A stretch of DNA of 13,524 nt. It comes from Deltaproteobacteria bacterium. GTDB taxonomy: Bacteria; Desulfobacterota; Desulfobacteria; Desulfobacterales; ETH-SRB1. Below are positions 6,255 to 13,386 of this stretch, one piece after another; the first letter of the stretch is position 1, and each line of letters opens with the position of its first letter. The notes beneath the pieces were generated by a model. It was not told where the DNA came from. It saw nothing but the letters and a program-made list of their open reading frames with translations, and made no database searches. Both the position numbers and the translations under genes were made by a program. The stretch is from NCBI GenBank assembly GCA_030627405.1, contig DAOUSD010000018.1:1-13524 (forward strand). The letters are read 5' to 3'.

Positions 6255-7290
6255 ACCGGAATTTTGGTCTCTAACTGTTTCTTTGACGATTTCTGCTGTA
6301 ATACTGATTTTTGGAATATATATAACTGATGCTTTAAGCTGTCAAAAAGTTATATCAAGGCTTTTATGGCCGCTTTTTCGTCTTATGCTTTTTATCTGCG
6401 CGGGCCTTGTGGCAGGCCAGATAATTGAAGCTTCGGGCTGGACAAAAAATCTTGCTGCATTTGCCAGGCCGTTTTTTAAGTTCGGCAATCTCGGAAACAG
6501 GTGCAGCGCTGCTTTTACAACGGCTTTTTTTTCAGGCGTTGCTGCAAATGCAATGCTTCTGGGCTTTTATAAAGAAGGAAAAATATGTCGCAGGCAGCTT
6601 TTTCTATCCAATTTCGTCAATCAGCTTCCAGCTTATTTTCTTCACCTTCCAACAACATTTTTTATTGTTTTACCGCTTACAGGTTTGGCTGGAGTTTTTT
6701 ATTTCATGATAACTTTTGCTGCTACACTTTTTAGAACAGCGCTTTTTCTGATTTACGGGCATATAAGACCGTCTGTTCAAAAGAGCGATTTAAAAAAAGA
6801 AGAAAAAGAACTTCCTGTGCAGCACAATAAAAGACTATGGGAAATAGTAAGGAATGTAAAAAAGAAACTGCCCGGCCGCATTACAAAGATCGCAGTTTAT
6901 GTAATACCTGTTTATGTTCTCATTTTTGTTTTAAATGAGATGGGTATTTTTAATCTGGCGCGTAAATGGCTTGCGGGCTATTTTGTCACAACCTTTATGC
7001 CTGTTGAAGCCCTTTCGGTTGTGATTTTAAGTTTTGCCGCTGAATTTACTTCAGGATTTGCGGCAGCGGGCGCGCTTCTTGATGCCGGAGTAATTACAAT
7101 AAAACAGACTGTGTTAGCCTTGCTGATCGGAAATATAATTGCATTTCCGATTCGTGCTCTGCGTCATCAGTTGCCAAGGTATATTGGAATCTTTTCTCCC
7201 AAAATGGGGACTCAATTGTTGATTATGGGCCAGGGTTTTCGGATTGTGAGCCTTGTCATCATGGGGATAATTTATTATTATTTAGGATGA
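6235..7290 (+). CDS. Gate-domain (nucleoside-recognition-like) membrane protein in the B12 operon
   Basis: 351 residues from ATG 6235; TTG 6217 would add six residues. It is a polytopic membrane protein with about eight hydrophobic segments and a basic cytoplasmic loop near the middle (KSDLKKEEKE to KKLPGR). The two halves each carry Gate-type features: FSGVAANAMLLGFYKEGKI with NQLPAYFLHLPTTFF in the first half, and FAAEFTSGFAAAGALLDAGV with GNIIAFPIRALRHQLPRYIG in the second. This is typical of the nucleoside-recognition/Gate family (SpmA/SpmB/YjiH-like), whose substrates are mostly unknown. It sits between cbiL and cbiD and overlaps cbiL, so it is under B12 control. A role in moving cobalt, a corrinoid or a precursor is an inference from position; no CbiMNQO cobalt importer is seen here. 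Confidence 0.8.
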   Translation: MTQQKAKPEFWSLTVSLTISAVILIFGIYITDALSCQKVISRLLWPLFRLMLFICAGLVAGQIIEASGWTKNLAAFARPFFKFGNLGNRCSAAFTTAFFSGVAANAMLLGFYKEGKICRRQLFLSNFVNQLPAYFLHLPTTFFIVLPLTGLAGVFYFMITFAATLFRTALFLIYGHIRPSVQKSDLKKEEKELPVQHNKRLWEIVRNVKKKLPGRITKIAVYVIPVYVLIFVLNEMGIFNLARKWLAGYFVTTFMPVEALSVVILSFAAEFTSGFAAAGALLDAGVITIKQTVLALLIGNIIAFPIRALRHQLPRYIGIFSPKMGTQLLIMGQGFRIVSLVIMGIIYYYLG

Positions 7291-7323
7291 ATTTGATTTT
7301 TTATTATGTTCTCTTTACCAGAG

Positions 7324-7408
7324 CACGAAGAACACGAAGAAATTATAAAACATTAATTCTAATCCCTGCCTGCCGCAGGCAAGTTCGTGCCCCTTCGTGT
7401 CCTTCGTG
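7324..7408 (+). repeat. CACGAAG-type inverted repeat element in the gap before cbiD
   Basis: The left arm CACGAAGAACACGAAG (7324-7339) and right arm CTTCGTGTCCTTCGTG (7393-7408) are complementary with one mismatch. Each arm is itself two CACGAAG units spaced by two bases, and a further TTCGTG lies at 7384-7389. The centre contains another palindrome, TGCCTGC-C-GCAGGCA (7367-7381). Both motifs resemble short intergenic repeats that recur in many bacterial genomes. The element occupies most of the 163-base gap between the Gate protein and cbiD, and a T-rich stretch follows at 7410-7418. Confidence 0.8.
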
Positions 7409-7453
7409 GTTTATTTTTCCTTATAATCCTGACCGTTTCAAAAAGCGCAGTTT

Positions 7454-8584
7454 ATGGTCGTACAACATATATCAATGACTACAAAAGAAAGGCTAAGGAC
7501 TGGTTTTACAACCGGCACTGCGGCAGCAGCGGCGGCAAAGGGAGCTCTTTCACTGATTTTGACCGGTGAAAAACCTTCCAGTGTTCAAATAAAGCTTTTA
7601 ACGGGAGACAATATCATTATTCCAGTATGTACCTGTATATCCCAGGGAGAAAACAAAGCAAAATGTACAGTAATAAAAGACGCAGGGGATGATCCGGACA
7701 TAACGCATAAGGCGGAAATCGGAGCAATAGTCACACTCCTGAACAATGGAAATCAAAGGACGGTATCTATAAATGGTGGAAAGGGTGTGGGCATGGTCAC
7801 AAAGCCGGGCCTTGAAATTGAACCCGGAGAAGCTGCAATAAACATGGGCCCCAGAGAAATGATTACACAAGCTGTTACGGAGTTATTAAAAAAATACAAT
7901 AAAAACAAACCGGTAAAAGTCGAAATCTTTGTACCTGAAGGGGAAAGACTGGCTGAAAAGACTTTGAATGCAAGGCTGGGCATCCTTGGCGGAATCTCTA
8001 TTCTGGGAACCACAGGCGTAGAGAAGCCCATGTCTCATGATGCCTATATTGCGACGATAAGGTTGTCTATGTCTGTTGCAAAGGCTTTTGGCATAGAAAA
8101 GGTGGTGCTTACAACCGGCCGTCGCAGTGAAAGATTTTCCCAGGCTTTGTTTAAGAAGCTTCCTGAAGAGGCTTTTATACAGATTGGTGATTTTTTCAAA
8201 ATGTCCCTTGAGGATGCATCAAATAATGGTTTAAAAAAAATCATTCTCGCCGCTTTTTTCGGAAAAGCGGTAAAGATGGCACAAGGAGTGCCCCACACTC
8301 ATGCCGCCAAGTCAAGTTTGACTATGAAGAAGCTTTCAGACTGGTCATTTGAAATCACAAAAAGTCGGGAATTTGCGGGAAAGATATTATCTGCAAATAC
8401 AGCAAGACATGCATTTGATTTTATTATGAATGAATATCCTCAAATTATTTCCTGCGTAGGAAGAAAAATGGTTAAAGCTGCCGGGATGTTTACAGGTTCT
8501 GATATTGATATACAGGGCATTATCTTCGATTTCAGCGGGGATGTTGTATTTGATTCAGATGATAGCAGGTTAAAACAAACATGA
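7454..8584 (+). CDS. cbiD: Cobalt-precorrin-5B C1-methyltransferase
   Basis: 376 residues from ATG 7454, or 369 from ATG 7475 (starting MTTKERLRTGF); neither has a clear Shine-Dalgarno. CbiD methylates C1 of cobalt-precorrin-5B using S-adenosylmethionine and is specific to the anaerobic pathway. The N-terminal LRTGFTTGTAAAAAAKGAL block is the family hallmark. It is followed by NGGKGVGMVTKPGLEIEPGEAAIN in shortened family form, ILGGISILGTTGVEKPMSHDAY and, in the C-terminal half, GKAVKMAQGVPHTHAAKS. It overlaps the cbiET start by four bases (ATGA), indicating translational coupling. It follows the repeat-filled gap, so it may start a subunit of the operon. Confidence 0.95.
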   Translation: MVVQHISMTTKERLRTGFTTGTAAAAAAKGALSLILTGEKPSSVQIKLLTGDNIIIPVCTCISQGENKAKCTVIKDAGDDPDITHKAEIGAIVTLLNNGNQRTVSINGGKGVGMVTKPGLEIEPGEAAINMGPREMITQAVTELLKKYNKNKPVKVEIFVPEGERLAEKTLNARLGILGGISILGTTGVEKPMSHDAYIATIRLSMSVAKAFGIEKVVLTTGRRSERFSQALFKKLPEEAFIQIGDFFKMSLEDASNNGLKKIILAAFFGKAVKMAQGVPHTHAAKSSLTMKKLSDWSFEITKSREFAGKILSANTARHAFDFIMNEYPQIISCVGRKMVKAAGMFTGSDIDIQGIIFDFSGDVVFDSDDSRLKQT

Positions 8585-9825
8585 AACAGGTATCTATAAT
8601 CGGAATGGGACTTACTCCCGAAGATCTTACCGCAAAGCACCTGAAATTGATAAAAGATGCTGATGTTCTGGTAGGAGGAAAACGGCATCTTGAGTATTTT
8701 AATGATCATGCGGCAGATAAAAAGGAGATCAGCAAAGATCTTGAAGGTGTTATCCGTTATATACAAAACAAGATGCGTAAAAAAAATGTTGTAGTACTTG
8801 CATCTGGTGATCCGCTGTTTTTTGGTATAGGTTCCTTGTTGATAAAATCCCTTGGGCCTGACAATATTGTGATATATCCAAATATTTCTACTGTTGCCGC
8901 GGCTTTTTCCAGGATAAAGGAGCCCTGGAATGATATTTCAGTCGTAAGTTTGCATGGCAGAAATAGTGAAAGAGACCTTTTCAGCAGACTTGACAGAAAC
9001 GAAAGCGTGGCTGTTTACACGGATTCACAAAAAAATCCTGCATGGCTTGCCGGACGTCTGCTTAAAAAAGGGATTAAAGATATAAAAATGTGTATTTTTG
9101 AGCAGCTTGGAACTGAATCTGAATGTTTTGACTGGTATGAACCCGGTCAGGCTGCGGATATGAATTTTTCACAGCCCAACCTGATTGTATTAAAACGACA
9201 TTCTTTTCAGCCTGAAGGGAATAAGAATCTTCACCTGGGTATGCCGGATAACCGGTATGAATACCAGAAAGGTCTTATTACAAAATCAGAGGTTCGCGCT
9301 ATTACAATTTCCAGACTTTGTCTTTCAGATGATCATATATTATGGGATCTGGGAGCAGGCTCGGGTTCTATTTCCATTGAGGCATCTCTTTTTATAAAAA
9401 AGGGCAAAATATTTTCGGTCGAGCAGAACCCGAGCAGGATCAACAATATTAAGGCGAATAAAAAGCAATATAGTGTAAAAAACCTGGAAGTTGTTCAGGC
9501 TGTTCTTCCGAACGGTCTTGAGGATCTGCCTGAGCCTGACCGGATATTTATCGGCGGCGGCGGCAGGGATCTGGTGAAAATCATAGATACAGCTTCAGAG
9601 TATCTAAAGCCTGACGGAGTTATGGTTATAAATGCCGTTATTCTGTCTAATGTTGAAGCTGCCCTTAAAACACTTAAAAGCAAGGGATTTAAAACAGATA
9701 TAGTGTTGGTCCAGATTCATCGGGGGCAGGATATGCCATGGGGAGAACGGCTCGAAGCATTGAATCCTGTGTGGATAATTTCCGCAACAAATAAAGAGCC
9801 CGCTTTGATGGAAAATAGAATATGA
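8581..9825 (+). CDS. cbiET: Cobalt-precorrin-7 C5-methyltransferase / precorrin-6B C15-methyltransferase (decarboxylating), CbiE-CbiT fusion
   Basis: 414 residues, the length expected for a CobL-like two-domain enzyme. Residues 1 to about 205 are CbiE: SIIGMGLTPEDLT, VGGKRHLEYF (31-40), ASGDPLFFGIG (74-84) and the short PNISTVAAAFSRI. Residues about 218-410 are CbiT: GLITKSEVRAI (221-231), the class I SAM-binding loop LWDLGAGSGSISIEA (244-258), EQNPSRI and IFIGGGGRDL (322-331). Together they methylate C5 and C15 and remove the C12 acetate carboxyl. ATGA overlaps join it to cbiD upstream and to cbiFG downstream, so the three are likely made in step. Confidence 0.95.
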   Translation: MKQVSIIGMGLTPEDLTAKHLKLIKDADVLVGGKRHLEYFNDHAADKKEISKDLEGVIRYIQNKMRKKNVVVLASGDPLFFGIGSLLIKSLGPDNIVIYPNISTVAAAFSRIKEPWNDISVVSLHGRNSERDLFSRLDRNESVAVYTDSQKNPAWLAGRLLKKGIKDIKMCIFEQLGTESECFDWYEPGQAADMNFSQPNLIVLKRHSFQPEGNKNLHLGMPDNRYEYQKGLITKSEVRAITISRLCLSDDHILWDLGAGSGSISIEASLFIKKGKIFSVEQNPSRINNIKANKKQYSVKNLEVVQAVLPNGLEDLPEPDRIFIGGGGRDLVKIIDTASEYLKPDGVMVINAVILSNVEAALKTLKSKGFKTDIVLVQIHRGQDMPWGERLEALNPVWIISATNKEPALMENRI

Positions 9826-11678
9826 AAACCGAATCAACTATTAAAAATCAAGATGAATGTGCTCTGAAACCTGTAATATTCGCAGGGGCAGGGCCTGGTG
9901 ATCCCGAATTGATAACGGTTAAGGGACAACATGCGCTTGCTGATGCCGACCTTGTCATTTATGCAGGTTCTCTTGTGCCTGAGGCTGTTTTAAAATGGAC
10001 AAAACCGGAAACAAGGGTTTTAAACAGCGCTCCCATGAATCTTGAAGAGATAATTGATGAAATTGAAAAAGCATACGAAAAAGGAAAACAGGTAGTTCGC
10101 CTTCATACCGGAGATCCGAGTCTTTATGGTGCCATATTTGAACAAATAGCACAGTTAGATAAAAAATCTATTCCCTGTAAAGTTATTCCAGGAGTAACTG
10201 CTGCATTTGCCGCAGCCGCAGCCATGGGAATAGAATATACTTTGCCTGAAGTTTCACAGACACTTATTTTAACCCGTATGGCAGGCAGAACACCTGTGCC
10301 TGAAACTGAATCTCTGGAATTACTTGCAGAGCATAAAGCTTCCATGGTGATTTATCTTAGCATATCCGTGGTTGATAAAGTAGCGAGGGTTCTTGAAAAA
10401 GCATATGGAAAAGATGCGACCTGCGCCGTTGTTTATTGTGTCAGCCAGCCTGAAGAAAAGATTATTTTTACAAATCCTGAAGAGTTGCCGGAAATAGTGA
10501 GAAAAGAGAAGATAGCAAGACAGGCTCTTATTATCATCGGGAAGGCCCTGGATATTGGCAATCACAAAAAAAAATACAAATCAAAACTATATGATAAGAA
10601 TTTTTCACACGGGTTTAGAAAGAAAAAAAATGACAAGATCGCCTTATGGGCCATTACGCCTAAAGGAGCGCTGCTTGCCAGGAAAATTACAAAGAGCCTG
10701 CCTGATGCAAGATTACACTTTTCTGCTGATCTGAACATAAATGATATTCAGGCTTCTTGTTTTGAAAGACTTTCTGATGCTATTGCAACTGACTTTCATG
10801 CACACACAGGACATGTTTTTATAATGTCAACGGGAATTGTAGTCAGGCTTATTGCTTCCTGTATCCAAAACAAGACAACGGATCCGGCAGTTGTGGTGGT
10901 TGATGAAATCGGCAGATATGCAGTAAGTCTTGTTTCCGGTCATCTGGGCGGAGCCAATTCCCTTGCCATAAAGGTTGCCGAGCTAATAGGGGCTGATCCT
11001 GTAATAACTACAGCTACGGATGTAAACCAGACGCCTGCTATTGATGTGCTGGCAAAACAGCACAATCTTTTTATAGAAAACCCTGAAGCTATAAAAAATA
11101 TAAACATGGCCTTTATTACCGGGAAAAAGTTTTATCTCCACGATCCTTACAAATTGCTTCGTGACAGTATCAGTCCATCACACATTCTTACAGATTTTAA
11201 GAAAGGACAAATTGCGGAAAATGAGGATATCCCAGGCGTGTTTATAGATGACGCGCTGGCCTATTTTTCAAAAAAGGTGCTGAGATTAAGACCAGGATCA
11301 CTTGTTGCAGGAATTGGATGCAACAGAAACACAACAATGAAGGAGATTAAAGATTTTTTTGAAGAAGTACTTGAAGGATCGAAACTTGCCATAGCCAGCG
11401 TGATACGTATCGCGACGATTAATTTAAAAGCAGATGAAGCTGGGCTTATAGCCTTTGCAGAAGAACTTAAGCTTCCCATTAGTTTTTACGACAAGGAAGA
11501 ATTAAACCGGGCAGACGGTATTAAATCACCATCCGACATGGTGGAAAAACATACAGGAGTAAAAAGCGTATGCGAAGCAGCCGCAATTCTTGCATCAAAA
11601 AACGGGAAACTGATTGTGCCAAAACATTCGACCCGAAACGTCACAGTGGCAATCGCCAGAACGTCCTTTATATCGTAG
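9822..11678 (+). CDS. cbiFG: Cobalt-precorrin-4 C11-methyltransferase / cobalt-precorrin-5A hydrolase, CbiF-CbiG fusion
   Basis: 618 residues in two domains joined by a basic linker (about 246-271). CbiF spans about 17-245, with AGAGPGDPELITVKG (21-35), RLHTGDPSLYGA (93-104), IPGVTAAFAAAA (122-133) and TRMAGRTPVPE (151-161). CbiG spans about 272-618, with WAITPKGALLA (276-286), MSTGIVVRLIA (335-345), VSGHLGGANSLA (371-382), TATDVNQTPAIDVLA (397-411) and GIGCNRNT (497-504). CbiF adds the C11 methyl. CbiG opens the delta-lactone and releases the C20 unit as acetaldehyde, so the fusion carries consecutive steps. The last 109 bases overlap the cbiH reading frame; the frame stops with RTSFIS shortly after the conserved VTVAIA strand. 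Confidence 0.95.
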   Translation: MKTESTIKNQDECALKPVIFAGAGPGDPELITVKGQHALADADLVIYAGSLVPEAVLKWTKPETRVLNSAPMNLEEIIDEIEKAYEKGKQVVRLHTGDPSLYGAIFEQIAQLDKKSIPCKVIPGVTAAFAAAAAMGIEYTLPEVSQTLILTRMAGRTPVPETESLELLAEHKASMVIYLSISVVDKVARVLEKAYGKDATCAVVYCVSQPEEKIIFTNPEELPEIVRKEKIARQALIIIGKALDIGNHKKKYKSKLYDKNFSHGFRKKKNDKIALWAITPKGALLARKITKSLPDARLHFSADLNINDIQASCFERLSDAIATDFHAHTGHVFIMSTGIVVRLIASCIQNKTTDPAVVVVDEIGRYAVSLVSGHLGGANSLAIKVAELIGADPVITTATDVNQTPAIDVLAKQHNLFIENPEAIKNINMAFITGKKFYLHDPYKLLRDSISPSHILTDFKKGQIAENEDIPGVFIDDALAYFSKKVLRLRPGSLVAGIGCNRNTTMKEIKDFFEEVLEGSKLAIASVIRIATINLKADEAGLIAFAEELKLPISFYDKEELNRADGIKSPSDMVEKHTGVKSVCEAAAILASKNGKLIVPKHSTRNVTVAIARTSFIS

Positions 11679-12442
11679 GGATAGGCCCGGGAAGTTATGA
11701 TCATTTGTCCAAACGGGCAATGGATGTTCTTGAATCAGTGGATACTGTTGCAGGATATACTACCTATATAGATCTAATCCATCCTTTTATTAAAGATAAG
11801 AATATAATCAGCACTGAAATGACCAAAGAGGTTAAACGTGTGAGAGCCGCCATTGATGCCGCTCTTACAGGAAGATCATGCGCAATTGTTTCGAGCGGTG
11901 ATCCGGGAATTTATGCCATGGCCGGACTTGTTTTTGAGATATGCAAAAAGGAGAATATTCAGGTCATACCTCCTTTTTCAAGGGGAATGGCATTAAATGA
12001 AAAATCTGCATTAACAGTTGAAGTTGTTCCCGGAATACCCGCGCTCTGCGCCGGCGCATCTCTTTTGGGGGCGCCATTAAGCCATGATTTTGCAGCCATA
12101 AGTTTAAGTGATCTTTTGACTCCCTGGACACTCATTGAAAAACGTATAGAAGCTGCTGCAAGTGCGGATTTTGTAATTGTTTTGTATAACCCTAAAAGTA
12201 AACGAAGGAGCCGGCAACTCGAAACAGCACAGAAGATTATATTAAAATACAGGGATAAAAAAACCCCTGCCGGAATTGTTGTAAGTGCTATGAGAAAAGA
12301 TGAAATGGTGACGGTTATTCCCCTTGAAGATCTTCACAAAGCAGACGTAAACATGCAGACAATAATCTTTATCGGAAACAGCACATCGTTTACTTACCTG
12401 GATTTTATGGTTACGCCAAGAGGGTATAAAGATAAGATATGA
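11570..12442 (+). CDS. cbiH: Cobalt-precorrin-3 (precorrin-3B-type) C17-methyltransferase
   Basis: CbiH methylates C17 and drives ring contraction. The conserved domain starts at residue 32 (VLYIVGIGPGSYDHL), with AIVSSGDPGIYAMAG, EVVPGIPALCAGASLLGAPLSHDF, LSDLLTPWTLIEKR, IVLYNPKSKRR, FIGNS and MVTPRGY. ATG 11570 is the only ATG/GTG/TTG between an upstream stop and the domain, and AGGAG (11555-11559) stands 10 bases before it. It gives a 31-residue non-homologous basic leader, read out of frame over the end of cbiG. A stretch around IPPFSRGMALNEKSALT looks like an insertion before the conserved VEVVPG. The alternative to this start is a frameshifted CbiG-CbiH fusion. Confidence 0.93.
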   Translation: MRSSRNSCIKKRETDCAKTFDPKRHSGNRQNVLYIVGIGPGSYDHLSKRAMDVLESVDTVAGYTTYIDLIHPFIKDKNIISTEMTKEVKRVRAAIDAALTGRSCAIVSSGDPGIYAMAGLVFEICKKENIQVIPPFSRGMALNEKSALTVEVVPGIPALCAGASLLGAPLSHDFAAISLSDLLTPWTLIEKRIEAAASADFVIVLYNPKSKRRSRQLETAQKIILKYRDKKTPAGIVVSAMRKDEMVTVIPLEDLHKADVNMQTIIFIGNSTSFTYLDFMVTPRGYKDKI

Positions 12443-13386
12443 ACAAGGATGAGAAATTTCTTTTTCCTGAATTGAAAAGAAGATTTGCCGAGGCGGTCAG
12501 CAGAAATCGAGCCGAGGGGATACTTTTTTCCGGGGGGCTGGATTCCGCACTCGTGGCCGCATATTCAAGAAATTGCAGGGCCGTTTCGGTCGGGCTTGAG
12601 TCATACGGAGAGGATCGATATTATGCCGACGAGGTGGCAAAATTCCTCAAACTGGATCATTATCACAAGACTGTGGAAATTGAAGAAGCCATCGCCACTA
12701 TACCGGAGGTCATAAAGATATTCAGGAGTTTTGATCCTGCGATTCCAAACGACGTAACGGCTTATCTTGGTTTGAAGTATGCGAAAAACATAGGCCTGTG
12801 CAGCATGATGACAGGCGATGGAAGTGATGAAATTTTTTTAGGCTACAATTTCATGCTGGAGAAAAAGGATTTAAGAAAATACCTGGATCGAATGTATCGC
12901 ACAATGCGATTCAGTTCCAATAAAATAGGGGAACACTTGGAAATCGATATAAAACAGCCTTTTCTGGATAAAGAATTTATGGATTTCAGTCAAGGTGTTG
13001 ATGTCGATCTTAAGATCAGAAAAGAAAACGGGAAAACCTGGGGAAAGTGGATACTTCGTAAGGCCTTTGAAGGTGTGTTGCCGCAAGAAGTACTGTGGCA
13101 GAATAAGAGACCTCTTGAGGTTGGTTCAGGTATGACAAAGCTAAGAAATATTATTGAATCAAGGGTGACAGATGAGGAATTTGAGGCTGGTAATAGGAGC
13201 TTTCCAATAAAATTCCGGAACAAGGAACATTTCTATTATTACCTTATTTACCGGGATGTGGTTGGTGAAATACCTGTTCCCCAAAAAGATGAAAAGACAT
13301 GTAAGTGTTGCGGCGCGGGAATGAATCAAAGCGCCTGTCACTGCAAAATCTGTGGAGATGTTACCGAATGGAAAGAAGTAAAGTAA
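12439..13386 (+). CDS. Asparagine-synthetase-like ATP-pyrophosphatase with C-terminal Zn-ribbon
   Basis: 315 residues. The PP-loop ILFSGGLDSALVAAY (28-42) and MTGDGSDEIFLGY (124-136) mark the synthetase domain of class B asparagine synthetase, followed by the family-like IKQPFLDKEFMDF and GKWILRKAFEG..LP segments. The N-terminal glutaminase domain (Cys1 nucleophile) is absent, so the ammonia source and acceptor differ from AsnB. The C-terminus has CKCC (288-291) and CKIC (302-305), a four-cysteine zinc-ribbon pattern. The domain adenylates a carboxylate and adds ammonia or another nucleophile. ATGA overlap with cbiH ties it to the B12 operon. The substrate is unknown; corrinoid side-chain amidation is an inference. 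A tRNA- or sulfur-transfer enzyme is less likely because of the GDGSDE motif. Confidence 0.8.
   Translation: MNKDEKFLFPELKRRFAEAVSRNRAEGILFSGGLDSALVAAYSRNCRAVSVGLESYGEDRYYADEVAKFLKLDHYHKTVEIEEAIATIPEVIKIFRSFDPAIPNDVTAYLGLKYAKNIGLCSMMTGDGSDEIFLGYNFMLEKKDLRKYLDRMYRTMRFSSNKIGEHLEIDIKQPFLDKEFMDFSQGVDVDLKIRKENGKTWGKWILRKAFEGVLPQEVLWQNKRPLEVGSGMTKLRNIIESRVTDEEFEAGNRSFPIKFRNKEHFYYYLIYRDVVGEIPVPQKDEKTCKCCGAGMNQSACHCKICGDVTEWKEVK

Noticed and set aside
7287..7478. 63-residue plus-strand open frame after the Gate protein
   Set aside because: Most of it is translation of the CACGAAG repeat element (ARRTRRN, RAPSCPSW), with no ribosome site and no family likeness.
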